Assembly (NCBI GenBank): GCA_030549175.1
Contig: JAUKUA010000003.1
Coordinates: 5,270,001-5,334,000 of the forward strand
Direction: 5' to 3'
DNA: 64,000 nt
DNA from: Lasiosphaeris hirsuta
Lineage: Eukaryota > Ascomycota > Sordariomycetes > Sordariales > Lasiosphaeriaceae
Shown: positions 22,817 to 34,417 of the stretch, in pieces
Layout of the letters: each line of letters begins with the position of its first letter
Numbering within the stretch: the first letter of the stretch is position 1
Notes under the pieces: model-generated
The model's database searches: none
What the model saw: the letters and a program-made list of their open reading frames with translations, nothing else
What the model was told of the DNA's origin: nothing
Translations under genes and position numbers: made by a program

Positions 22817-23447
22817 AATTTACAGACTGAGCTTTATCGAACTCAGGACTTGCAATATCCCCGGTTGCTATTCGGCTTGTTGTTCATTTGTTTTCTTTCC
22901 CTCTCACCCCCTTTACTCACCTGCAATGCGCTGTTCGGGACCGGTTGCGCCGCTGATAAGCCCGGCTCTTGCCCTTCATCGCTTCTAGATATTCGCAAAT
23001 AAGCCTAGGGTTAAAAAAAAAAGCTAACGAACTCAGAAAACGTAGTTCCGTTTTCCAAATATAATCCCCCTCTCGGACAAACCCCTCCCTCCTTCATTCA
23101 ATGTTTCGGTTGCCTAGTTATGAGAGTGAGAGCGATGGAAGTCGACGTTGCGATCGTTCATTCTTGCCGGCTGCTGCCAGCTGGCCCCAGCTAGTTATAG
23201 TGACCCTGCCCCCCACGTAATCTGTGGCTCCTGGGCCAATTTTAGCTTTGATGCTGACTGACAGCGCTGTATCGCCTGTGCCTGCGTTGGATTGGACCCG
23301 AGATAACCTGCTGAGAGCCAATACGCACACACGCCGACACGAAAACACCCGATCCAATTCAGGCTTCCTCTTAAGCCTTTGTCCCAACTGTCCTACCATG
23401 GTAGGGCGATTTGCTCCGCGATTCCCTCGCTCGAAATCACCACCGCC
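22817..23447. other. Intergenic region
   Basis: Spacer of 631 bp between tandem genes, with the RCY1-type promoter in its right half. It includes an A10 run at about 23012. No gene is seen. Confidence 0.5.
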
Positions 23448-26374
23448 ATGTCGAACCTAAAGAGGGCCATGTCGACGACGGCCCCGCCGCGGGCCGGCAA
23501 CAGCATCCTCAAGACGCTACAAGCGACCGAGATGATTGATAGCAAGCCCGTGCTACCCGCTGGTACGTCACTTTTCGCCGCTCCTCATGAATCGCGTTGA
23601 CGTAGCTTGAATTGCCTGCAGAGATCATTGTCGCCATCCTCGACTACCTCCCCGTGTCCGACCTGATGCGCTTCGCGCGCACCTCGCGCCGCATGCGCGA
23701 GATGGTCTATGATGACACCCACTGGGTCGCTCGGCTGCGGAGCATGGGATGTTGGGACGAGACCGAGGCTCGGAGACGCTTCGAGGATGCCATGAAACGC
23801 CGCCGTGAGCTGGCGAACCGGGGCTCGGTTGGGGCCAGTGGCGGCGTCGTGGCGGCTGTTGGGCAGAAGCCGCCGACGATGAGCACCACATTATTCGACG
23901 CGTCGGTCGAGGAGGAGAGGAGGAGGCAGGTCTTCCTACAGCGGCAACAGCAACATATGGCCGAGGTTCGAGATGGCTTCGAGACCCTCACGGTTACCGG
24001 GCCACAGCCGCCACGACCACCATTTCAGGACCCGTCAAAGGACCCCGAGGCACTGCTCAACGTCATCAAGAGCGCACAGAGTGTGAGGGGCCATGCGAGA
24101 CACGAATATGGCAGGATCTACGGCGCCCTAGCCCCCTTTTACTTTGACCTGGCCTCGGCCAAGACGCACACGGACCCCATCGTCTTTCAGGTGTTTAGGG
24201 ACCCCGAGCGACAAGCCCAGATGCTGGCCAACCTACGCCTGTTCGCTGAGAGTGACTGGGCGCAGGGTTGGCGGCAGCGGGAAGAGAAGCTGGCCAGCAT
24301 GACGGCTATTTTTGAGAGTGCCGTCTTGCGCGAATTTGAGCAGGGCTACGAATTCTGGGACGTCGACGGCCGCATGAAGAAGTACGCGGGAGTACTGAAC
24401 GTTCTCAACGGCGGCAGTGCCAGTATCGATCTCTTTATTCACAAACACCCTATCTTTGCGGATCGCGAGGTGTTGGCGAACGCTATGGACTGCGTCAACC
24501 AGGCGCCCGCAGACCACGTCACGCTTGAGCCGTCGAGACGGTTTTTTGACGTTCTGTTGAGAAAGGTCAACGAACAGGCTGCTATTATTGAGCGGATATT
24601 CCCTGATCCGGGACCTGTGTTCTGGGCATTCGTAGACAAAGTGCGAGAGGATGTCATCATGGAGTACGCCACGCCGCTGTTTGATGAGACGCACGAGCGG
24701 AGTATTCCGTCATATCTGAAATCTGTTTCGGGCCTCTTCGAGCAAACATTGAACTTCTTTCGAACACTCACGCCGCCAAAGGGAGCTGCTGGTGAGCAAG
24801 AGGCCAAGGCCAAGGAGTTTGCATTGAAAGTCTTTGAGCCGCACTTAGACTTATATCTACAAGATGAGCAGGACAACTTCACCAAGAATGCCGAGCAGGA
24901 AGTCGGCGAGTGGGAGAAGAAACTATCAGACCAGGACGCCACCTTTGAATCATTTTACTTGTCGAGCTTCAATAATCGCCAGGCCGACAAGAAGGACTTT
25001 CTGACGTCATTCAAAAAGGTCGTAATGATGCCGGTGTCGGTGTTACCAACGAGCTTGAGCTTGCCGGGCTTACCTATAGGTTCGCCGTTTGGAAGCTCAA
25101 AGCCAGCTGCGCCGAGCGCAAACGGCAACACTTTACAACCTGCGGCAAGTCCTCAGCCATCACGCCCCCACTCCCCTAGTCTACCTTCTTCTGCCTCCCT
25201 GGACCGAACCGGCAGCCCTATGCCTGGCAAGGCGGCCCCATCAGACGAACTGGCGGCCAAGGCAGCGCTGATGACATCTCGCCTTGAGGGCATCAAGTCA
25301 CTGTTTAGCATCGAGGTGGCGCTGAGTCTGGTGCACAGCGCCAAGGCGAGCCTGGGTCGTGTCGCTGTCTTCATCCAACTCGGTGGACAGGCGGGCGGCG
25401 AGGCACGCGAGCAGTGTGAGTCCATCTTTGTTGCGCTGCTGCGCATCCTGGGCGGGCGACACATCAAGCCTGGATTCGACCGGGCCGTGGCGCACCTGTC
25501 ACAGTACAACCCGCGCGAGGTCAGCCAGCACGACAAGGGCGGCGTGGCGCCGCTCGTCACTTTTATCGAGCTCGTCAATGTCGGCGACCTCATATCACAG
25601 ATGATTGACGTCTTCTACGAACAACAGCTTGCGGGGCCTAAGATCGCCGACCGTAACGACTTTTTGGATCCTTCTGTTTTGGCCAAGAAGAAATTCGAGC
25701 AAATGCTGGACGAGAGCGTTGCCGCTGGCCTTAACAAGGGTATCGACGTGCTTATGGACGAGGTCGAGTACATCTGCGCGACAACGCAGCTGCCGACCGA
25801 CTACAACCCGGCCGCCGTAGCGCTGGAGTCCGAATCTGCCTTTGCCTCGACGGAAAAGCCTGCAGCGGGCGCCGGAGGTCTGCCCCATACCATGTCGGCG
25901 GGTCTTGACATCGGGCCAACGCCGACGGCGCAGCGCATCCGCGACCTCGTGGCGTCGCACACGGACATGCTCGTCGGCAGCACCGACAAGTCGATGCTCG
26001 ACGTCTTCAACGGCGAGGTCGGCCTCCGCCTGTTCGCGGCCGTGTGCAAGCACCTCAAGCGGCAGCGCATCAGCACTGAGGGCGCCATCAAGCTGATTGC
26101 CGACATGAACCTGTACTTTGAGTGGATCCGCACGCTCAAGAACCAGGACCTGCTAGCCTACTTCAAGGCGCTGCGCGAGCTGAGCCAGATCTACCTGATT
26201 GACGGGAAGCACCACGCCAAGGAGATGGCGACCATCATCGCCGACGGGGACCGGTTCGGGGGCATCTTCAGGGCCGAGGAGGTCTACGAGTACGCCGAGA
26301 GGAGGGCGGATTGGTACCAGGTCCGGAGGGATGTCGAGCGGGCCATGTATGGGCTGGAGTGTGCCGTTATATGA
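23448..26374 (+). CDS. RCY1: F-box protein with Sec10-like domain, Rcy1 (endosomal recycling)
   Basis: Two exons, 23448..23562 and 23622..26374, give 955 residues; the 59-nt intron starts GTACGT and ends CTGCAG. Rcy1 in budding yeast and its fission-yeast counterpart Pof6 bind Skp1 and act in recycling from endosomes to the plasma membrane. The F-box starts at residue 39 (EIIVAILDYLPVSDLMRFAR...WVARLRSMGCWDE). The remainder is the long helical exocyst-Sec10-like region, carrying a Ser/Pro-rich insert near residues 515-570 (SPQPSRPHSPSLPSSASLD). The C terminus reads LECAVI, a CAAX prenylation box (CAVI), which fits a membrane-recycling factor. The start is MSNLKRAM, preceded by CACCGCC. Confidence 0.92.
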
Positions 26375-27012
26375 GGTGGCAATGCTAGGACGGGGAAAGT
26401 GTTAGTTTTGGGAGCGGGAGTTGCGTAAATAAATCTTGACGAGAATATGAGAAGGATGAAGATATGACGGGGCGCTTTCTATGATTTGCCAGCCGCTGAA
26501 CCCCTGCGGCGGTAGTAGAACTAATTCGCTGTCGGGTATCAGAATTTGCTGGAAAGGATGAGCGAGGGAGGGACAGAAATCTGAAATAAAAAGGAGACCG
26601 GACAAGCTTACACACGTTGCTCGCCTTGGCGCCCAAGAGGGCCGGCTCGCCGCTTGTTATATAGATTAAATCAACTTTGAATCAGTAGAATGTTCGGTGT
26701 TTCGGTCGAACTAACATATAACTGATGTGCTATCCCTAGTGAGGGCTACTCTTGTTCTTGTGTCTTGAAAACACCATCTAATTCGTTTTCTCCGTTCCTG
26801 ATCCTAGTTCAGCCCGCAGTGCATTTTATGCGTATGTCCAAGAACTTCCCCAAGTCTTGGAGCCAACTGTGACGCCCCCTTTTTGTTGCCATATCCGTAA
26901 CGCCGCCAACACGATACCATGATGCCATGCCCTTCCCTGAAAACAAATCGAGTAAAAATTAAGACAGGCTCTATTTTACTTCGCCCAAGGCCTTTTCGGG
27001 GGCTCGTGATGC
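26375..27012. other. Convergent intergenic region
   Basis: 638 bp between the 3' ends of the RCY1-type and KIN28-type genes. No coding sequence is recognised. Confidence 0.5.
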
Positions 27013-28324
27013 CTATTTGGCCGCACCAAAGTCCAACTTCCGCGCCACCTTTGAGCCTCGTGGGTTATTCTCGTCGTCGAGCATGCCCGGCCGCCGCTTG
27101 AGGTCCGAGACCATCTTCTCGTCGGCGCCTGACGACTTGCGGGGCAGTTCCTCCTTGCGCGTGGGCTTAGGGTCGGTGCGCCACCACTTGTGCTCGAGCA
27201 TCTCGCGGGCCGTGATGCGCTTCTTGGGGTCGAGCACGAGCGTCTTGATGAGCAGGTCGACGCCCTCGGCACCGACGGCGCCAAAGCGGCCCATGTAGGC
27301 CTCCTTACCCCAGACGGCGACCGTGTCGCTCGGGACCGTGTACTCCTTGAGCTGGGTGACGCCGGGCCAGTTCTCCTCGGTCGGGGTGCCAATCTGCCGG
27401 CATATCAGCGCGATTTGCTCGACCTCACTGTTACCCGGCAGGAAGGGGGCTCGAATGATGAGCTCGGCGAAGACGAGACCGACGGACCAGACGTCGACGG
27501 CACCCGAGTAGTGGCGCGCGCCGAAGAGCAACTCGGGCGGGCGGTACCAGCGCGTGATGACGTTGGCCGTCATCTTGCGGCCTGGGTCAGCAAAGCTGCG
27601 GGCAAGACCGAAATCGGCGAGCTTGACCTCGCCGTCGGCGGCGATCAGCAAGTTGTTGGGCTTAATATCGCGGTGCAGGACGTAGTTGTCGTGGCAGAAC
27701 CACACGGCGCGCGTCAGCATGCCCATCCAGGCCTTGATGTCGGCGGCACCGTAGCGGACGCGATCGACGTCGCGAATCAGCATCTCAAGGTCGCCGAGCG
27801 GGAGGTACTCAAGCACCAGGTTGAGGTTCTGGTCCTTAGAGCTGAAGACAGATAGCAGGCTGATGATGTTGGGGTGGTGCAGCTCCTGCAGGTGCTTCAG
27901 TTCGCGCACGGCATCAGGTGCTAACCCGTCCTTGTACTCTTTCTGCACCTTGATCTTCTTGATGGCGACGAGCACGGCCGGGTCCTGCCGTGAGTGGCCG
28001 AGGTACACGTTGGCGTAGGTACCCTCTCCGAGCTTCTTGCCTATCGGTTTCAGCTGGTTAGCTATACCTATACCTAGCAGAGAGAGGCTAAGGGTCTGGG
28101 TAGAGGAGTTGCATACCTTTGACATATTTGCGCTTCTCTTCCTCGTTCATCTGCTCAACTAGATCCAGCGACATCAAGCCCTGTATTTCGTGGCCCGCAG
28201 GCCGAGCCAGCAGCGGGGTGCCATTTGAAGAGGCATTTGCGGAGGGCTGTAGTTTGAGGGGCGAAGTGCCTGGCCGCGAAGGGAGAGCCCCGGAGGGATA
28301 TGTGACGAGGGGAGACACGGCCAT
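27013..28324 (-). CDS. KIN28: Cyclin-dependent kinase Kin28/CDK7 (TFIIH, RNA polymerase II CTD kinase)
   Basis: Two exons, complement(27013..28040, 28117..28324), give 411 residues. Kin28 is the TFIIH kinase that phosphorylates the polymerase II C-terminal domain. A disordered N-terminal extension (about 55 residues) precedes LVEQMNEEEKRKYVKGKKLGEGTYANVYLG. Further motifs: VAIKKIK, the helix DAVRELKHLQELHHPNI, catalytic loop HRDIKPNNLL, DFGLAR, and the activation segment RKMTANVITRWYRPPELLFGARHYSG with Thr at the expected T-loop site. The intron (GTATGC to CCGATAG) splits the codon before the glycine loop; this acceptor, not the nearer AACCAG, keeps frame. The start is taken as the first ATG (28324, ACAACCATGG). 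The frame stays open a little further 5' but without an ATG. Confidence 0.94.
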
Positions 28325-29131
28325 GGTTGTGTCGAAGCCGAATCTGTAAGGACCTGGTGGCCGCGTCGACGGGAGGGTTTGGTCCAACGCCTGTGGAGGG
28401 CCGGAAAATGCCACACCTGCAGGGAATCACGGATCAGCGGCAGGGGTCCGGATCTGTCCAACCAGCCCCGCGCGGGTCTGGGCCACAAAGACAAGTCCCT
28501 CGCCTAATCCAATCTTATCTCCGGCCATTAGCATAACCAAGCTTGCCAAGTAGCTTCGCCTGGTCGCCGCGTCAGAACACTTGACGTCACTCGCAATGAC
28601 CAAGCAATTCTCCCCACACCCAACCTACTTTGCAAGCGCGTCTAAGCGCATCCGGAGTTCTAGAGGTGCCCGAGTTGGTCTTTTCGTCCTTTCTTGAACA
28701 CCGTCCATATCTGTCATCTGTCACGTTCTCACTGTCGACACGCAACGATGGTGGCACGCTGCAGATAGTTCTGTCAGACACTGCCACTCGTTGACTGCAA
28801 CCATCAATCAGACTGACCATTGATTGAGTGACACGACCTTCCCGCTTTTTTTATAATACCTCACACAACCCCACCTGTCCGACCAGTGCCTCAACTTGTC
28901 CCTGTCTGGTCTGGTGTATCGTCTCATCTCGTCTAAACCGTCCCTTGTGCTGGTTCCTGCATTGCCGCTTAGTTGACACGCCACAACACCATAATAACAC
29001 ATACACAAACACCCATTAGCCCTCTCCTTACGCTCGTTTTAGGCCCCCCGACCGCCGATTACCTGCGTGGATGTTGCGTAAATTCCAAGACAAAACATAC
29101 ACCGTAATCTTGGCAGGATATTGACCCGAAA
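28325..29131. other. Divergent promoter region KIN28 / SFK1-like
   Basis: 807 bp between divergent starts. CA-rich and CT-rich leader segments lie near 28980-29130. No gene is recognised. Confidence 0.5.
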
Positions 29132-30061
29132 ATGTTTCGCCTCTCCTACTGGGTATGTCACCACCTCACCCCCAAAACAAGCTCTAACCATAGTGCCCAG
29201 GTCTTCCCCATCGTCGCTGGCGTAGTCTGGCTGGCCACACTCCTAGGCCTCCTCTTGTACTGGAACATTGATGCGCACCAAGAACACTATGCCTCCATGG
29301 GCGTCTCGCAGCGCATCGCCTACATTAGCGACATTGGCGCATCACGATTGAAACCCCTATTCGTCGCCGGGTGCGTCATAACCACCGTATTCTTCGATAT
29401 CAGTTTTGGCGCCGACCGCTGGCTCCGACACAAAGGACGACTCGTGCCAAACACAACACGGGGTGAGAAGGTCCTGTCCGGGTTGACCATAGTCTTTGCC
29501 GTCATTGGCACCGCCGGCCTGGTTCTGCTCTCCATCTTCGACACAGCCCACTACCCGAAGCTGCACAACATTTTCCTCCTCCTCTTCATCGCCGGCTACG
29601 TCTTTTCCGCCATCTTCATCTGCTGGGAATACCAACGCCTCGGCATCCGCTATCGCGAGCATCGCGTGCTGAGAATCTCGTTCTGGATCAAGCTAACCTT
29701 CGTCGTGGTCGAGATCCTGCTCGCCATCGCCTTCGTAGCCTGCACCTTCACCAAACACTACGACGCAGGCGCCATCTTCGAGTGGATCATTGCCTTCATC
29801 TTCTCCTTCTACGTATTCTCGTTCTACGTCGACCTCTACCCTGCCGTGCACACCAAGAACCTAGCGCAAAACAACCTCACCGGAAAGGGGCACGTCAGGA
29901 GCACAAAGTACCCAGCCAATGGGAGTAGCGCTACCACCAACGGCGGTTTGACATTGAGGGAGATGGAGGAGGGCGGGAGGACGGGCGACTCGAGTGATCA
30001 CGTTCTAACAGCGACACCGCAACAGTACCAACAGCCCGCAGCTGTCTCGAGTAATTTTTAG
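29132..30061 (+). CDS. SFK1: Frag1/DRAM/Sfk1-family membrane protein
   Basis: Two exons, 29132..29152 and 29201..30061, give 293 residues. Exon 1 encodes only MFRLSYW; the 48-nt intron is GTATGT...CTAACC...GCCCAG. Yeast Sfk1 is a plasma-membrane protein that helps keep the PI4-kinase Stt4 there and affects phospholipid asymmetry. Hydrophobic segments fit a multi-span protein: VFPIVAGVVWLATLLGLLLY (about 8-27), a loop HYASMGVSQRIAYISDIGAS, then segments near 66-80, 105-125, 138-158, 175-195 and 208-228. The acidic DIG in the first loop and the WEYQRLGIRYREH motif fit the family. The C terminus is a hydrophilic cytosolic tail with a Gln-rich end. Family assignment is good; which paralogue it is remains less certain. 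Confidence 0.87.
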   Translation: MFRLSYWVCHHLTPKTSSNHSAQVFPIVAGVVWLATLLGLLLYWNIDAHQEHYASMGVSQRIAYISDIGASRLKPLFVAGCVITTVFFDISFGADRWLRHKGRLVPNTTRGEKVLSGLTIVFAVIGTAGLVLLSIFDTAHYPKLHNIFLLLFIAGYVFSAIFICWEYQRLGIRYREHRVLRISFWIKLTFVVVEILLAIAFVACTFTKHYDAGAIFEWIIAFIFSFYVFSFYVDLYPAVHTKNLAQNNLTGKGHVRSTKYPANGSSATTNGGLTLREMEEGGRTGDSSDHVLTATPQQYQQPAAVSSNF

Positions 30062-30530
30062 GGGATTACAGGATAGATGCATCTTTGCGGGGCTTGGATA
30101 AGTGGCCGAAAAAGACGCCGACGATAAAAAAGAGTTGGATGTTTCAAAACTGGGTATTTGGCTTGGAACTACTCAGGATGATGAGGATAGATCCGACCAA
30201 CGACAGAAATGAAGGGGTAATGATCATGTTGTATTGCATAGCATTGTTTTTGCGAGGCGCCCGGATGGTATACCGTATAGTTTTATGTTTGGAATACAAA
30301 ATACGTCACAAGATCGTAACCCTCTCAAGTTATGTAGGTATCAATAAGTATTGCCACTAAAGAAAGGTATTGACATCAAGGGGTATATCGATGTGCTACT
30401 CCTATCCTGCCCTGAACTCCCCATATCATGCAGCTATGCGAAACCAACGCCTGCCATGATGCTATCAGACCCATCCCATTGCCAAAAAATAACAACAGGA
30501 GAAAACCACTAACGCTATTCATGGCCATAC
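30062..30530. other. Convergent intergenic region
   Basis: 469 bp between the SFK1-like and EIS1-like stop codons; probable 3' untranslated regions. Nothing else is seen. Confidence 0.5.
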
Positions 30531-33054
30531 TCACTCCAAAATCTCCGAAAACCTCGACTCCCTAAACGGACTCACCCGTCCCGTACTAGACACGGGGCTT
30601 CCAGTCACCGCTAACCTGGCCGTCATCGGCGGCGGCGACACGGGCGCCTCGAAAGTGCTCCGTGCCTCTACGAACCTATCATGGCTGCTCACGCTGCTCC
30701 TCATGCTGCTGACTGACCGCAATTCGACACCCTCCTCCCAGGCCGCGGGGGTCGACTGCTCGCTGGTCCCGACAATGACGGGGACTGTGACCGTTATGGA
30801 GCTCATACTGCCCTCGCCGTTCTTGTTGCCGACATTGCCTCGCCCGGCCATGGCGACCTCACGCATGCTGGCGTCGCGGTCTCCGATCGAGGGCCTGCTG
30901 CCGTTTTCGCCCCTGATCTTACCTAGGGCTGCGCCGCCGACGAATTTTTTCTGGCCTCCGGATGCGTTTGGCGAAGACTGGGCGCGAGGACGGCTCAAAT
31001 GTATTTTGAACCATGTCTTAACTCTGTTGCCTGGGGATGTAGTTTCGCCTTCTGAGCTGGACGAAGTTGAGTCTTTGGACTTTTGTTTCCTATGGCGCTT
31101 GGCGAACGGGATGGATAACGCGCGGGAACGGCCATCGGTTTCGGTCTCTGCCATATTTGGGGAGGTGTTTTCGTCACTGGGCTCCGCGGGGTTGGCGACT
31201 GGGAGGACTTCCTTTTCTTTTTGTTTGCCGTCCCGCGCCAATCGCTTTTGCTCAGCCTTGGCAATTTTTTCTTCTTCCTTCTTCTCTCTCTCTTCTCGCT
31301 TGATCTCGGCTTTCCTAGCCTTGTCTAGATCCTTTTGCTGTCCTGCGAAACGGTTAGCATCTAGAAGCCTCTGCTATGCATCAGCCAGACTTACCCTTGA
31401 GCTTCTTATGGATCTCTTGGATCTCCCTCTCCCGCATCTTATTCCTTTCAACTTCCTCCCTCTGCTTCTCCTCCTCTAATTTCTGCAACGCCTTCCTCTC
31501 CCGCTCCTTTTCGGCCTTCTCATTAATCTCATCTAAAATCGGCTGAACCCTCCTAGCAGCAATCTCCTCAACAGCATCCCTGTCCATGAGCTTTCCACCG
31601 CCAATGTCAATCTTACGCTGACTATCCACCCTCGAGGCATCAAACCTAGCTTGAGCCGCCACCTTTGCCTTGAACTCCCAGTCGTTCATTGTGCCTGGTG
31701 CTACGCGGCCTGTCTCTGACTGCAATCTCTCGTCCATTCCCCGCAGGCGCTCCTTGACGTTTCGCTGTGCGGCCGCAAGAAGTGCTTCGCGATCTCGGGT
31801 GCGCTTCTGTTCGTCCACCTCAGTAACTTTGGTGTCAAACATTGACATTTGCTTGCGAATCTGCTGCGAGCGTTTTTGATCCTCAATCAAGGCTCCATCA
31901 CTGGCTGAGCGTCTCCTAGTAAGCCTGTTGCGGATGGTCCCAAGTGTATTGCGCTGTGGCTGGCCGGGTGAGCCGTAGTAATCTTGGAGATCTCGATTCT
32001 GTTGATGCTCTTCATGGAGTTTTGTGAGGCGCTGTTGGGCAAGATGATAGGCGGCTTCGTGAAGATTATTGAATCTCACAGGCTGCTCATCGTGGTTTCC
32101 GCTAGTGATACTGCCATTGTCGTGCCGGGTGAAAGAGGACGAGCGGACATGTGCTTTGGTGGTGCTAATAATCTTTTGTTGCTGGGTGTACATCTGCTTG
32201 GCCATAGCCACGGCGGATGCATGCAATACATCATTGCGATTCTTCTCTTCGACTTCTAACCTGACAGGCGGCCTGAAGGTGAACATTTGCCTGTCCATAG
32301 TGGTATATGAAACGGCGCCGCCCTCCTCTGCCGTGACAACCGGTGCCCGCATCGATGGTTGGTGTGCTATGGTTGCAGCGCTCAGAGCGTTAGATGCGGC
32401 ATTATGCTGGTCGGGATAAGAGTCTTTCGTCATAGGAGAGGACTTCGCTCTTGGCCTGGGACCTGCCATAGCGCCCTGTGCTGCACGTACCGAGCCCTGG
32501 CGAGCAAGACTTGGGGTCTCGGCGGCCGGGGCTGGCGCCATGCTGGCCTTGAAGGCGAAGTTGGCCGCCGAACCACCCCATCCGGACGGAGGTGAAGACT
32601 GCTGTTGCCTCTGCTGTTGCTGCTGGCGCTGGGCAGAACCGGCGGCGGCGATGATAGCAGCTTGTGATCCAACCGTGTTGCGCCTGTTTTGTCGAGGCGA
32701 AGCCATGCCGTCGTTAGCCGACAAGGCGGCTGATGCAGAAGCGGAAGCGGAAGCGGAAGAGGAAGCGGAAATATCGGATCTCAAGCGCTTATGCGATATG
32801 CTGTTGGCCCATCCCAGAGATGCAGCGGCACCAGCAGCTGCGTCGTCCTTTTTCAGACCACTTGACGGATAGCTCGGCAGATCTTGAGCGCTGGCATACT
32901 TGAGTCTCCCGGAATGGTCTAGAAGTATTGTGTGAGCTGGGAGCCGTAATAAACAAGACGGGCGTGAGGTTTTACTTAAGGGATTGACATGATAAGTAGT
33001 CGGGTTAGAAGAGGCTGGTGTAGGCGTGATCTGCGTAAGCGCAGTCGATGCCAT
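30531..33054 (-). CDS. EIS1: Eisosome protein 1-like (Eis1)
   Basis: Two exons, complement(30531..31342, 31395..33054), give 823 residues. Eis1 belongs to eisosomes, the plasma-membrane furrows formed by Pil1/Lsp1 in fungi. The family core starts HVNPLSKTSR and continues through repeated helical segments: SLGWANS, AANFAFKAS, SNALSAATIAH, ASAVAMAKQMYTQQQKI and HEAAYHLAQQRLTKLHEEH. A long charged coiled coil follows (INEKAEKERERKALQKLEEEKQREE...). The intron (GTAAGT to TTCGCAG) falls inside this coiled coil and the join gives HKKLKGQQKDLDK. The C-terminal third is Ser-rich and disordered with many likely phosphosites. A run of alternating Ser/Ala (about residues 96-108) comes from a simple repeat. 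Confidence 0.88.
32727..32768 (-). repeat. Simple repeat (GGAAGC type) coding Ser-Ala alternation in EIS1
   Basis: On the plus strand the hexamer gcggaa recurs about six times with small changes. On the coding strand it yields alternating Ser and Ala in a disordered part of the Eis1-like protein. Confidence 0.7.
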
Positions 33055-34417
33055 CGTCTTCTGATCGAGGGGGCGGGGGCGCGATTGGATCTGTCGCCAG
33101 TTGAGGAGTGCCTTAGCTGCAGAAGGCTGCAGGCGGCGACAGCTAGCGAGTAAATAAAAGAAATGCTATAGGTAGAGATGTAGAGCCAAGACTCAGTGGC
33201 ACTGAACCCAGACTTCAGACTTGGTGAGGTTATATAACACCCGCAGGGAATAGAGTCAGACCAAGGCCTCAGAAGTCAGAAGACAGGAGGAAAGGGAGCT
33301 TGGACGGTGGGCTGCGCTGATCGCGTTGTTGGAAGTGAAATGGAAGCGACCAGACCATTTGAGGCGCCGCAAACGAGGACTAGGTAAGTATAGGGAGAGA
33401 GAGTGAGCCAATTTCTTTGTGCTCGATTGTGTTCGAGGGGTTCGAGGAGGATGCACAATGAGGCGGGCACTTAGAGCGGGCGCGTCGACGTCATTGTCCT
33501 TCGTCGTAAGGAACTCCGCCGTGCAACTTGCGCATTGAAACCCTCTTCGAGATTGCCCCGCCCTAGCAGCGCCACTAGATGCCCACACAGTAGGGTAGCG
33601 TCGCTAGGGCTGCGCGCCATCGTTGATGGCTGCGTGGCACAGGGCTCAGCGTGATCATGATCACCTGTGCAGCTACTTTCGTCGTTCCTTCATCCTTCAC
33701 CAGCTGAAACCTTCTCCTCAACCCAATGCACCTGAATCTCCGCACGTTAGAGTGGTTAAGCTGCGATGTTCTCGACACAATCCCCGAGCCGGGCGACCGA
33801 AGAACGAATCTAGGTAGCAACCATACTCAATTTGGAGGCCCTGTTTAACCCTTGACATTCGAGATTCAGTGATCCAGGTCCCCGGAACCTATCCTGTGGT
33901 CCTGAGGTTATCTAGCTCTAAAACAAGTTTCCATTTCTGCTAACAGTATTGCAATGCAACATGAATGATCACACCAGCTGATATATCCTGCATCGCGGAC
34001 GATGCTATTCTTCTTACTACTGTCAAAATCTAAGCCGGGGGAGAGAGTACTAAGAACAGACTCCTGAAGCCCATGCAACCGACCCTAACCCCTCCCTCCA
34101 GAGAACCAAACTCGGTCAAAATACCGAATTGAACGACTGAGTGACGCCCTTGCCGGGACATCTGTCAATTGTTTGGTAAGCGATTGATCTTCCCAAATTG
34201 TTATATTTTAGTTTGGTTGATTATTTTCTCGTGTCAACAAACTTGAATCAGGACATGCAGGCTGCGGTTCGAGAACGAGATTAATGGTCCTAGTGCTTCG
34301 CAAACGCCAGTTGTGAGTCCCCTAGTCAACTTCCCCAATTGATAACCCATCTCTGTCCGACAACCACCAACCGAAAGAAGTTTTAGCAACTCCTAGTGAT
34401 TCGCTATTGAATGTATA
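33055..34417. other. Divergent promoter region EIS1 / phosphatase gene
   Basis: About 1.36 kb between divergent starts. No conserved coding segment is seen; frames up to 110 codons on the minus strand look random. Confidence 0.5.
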
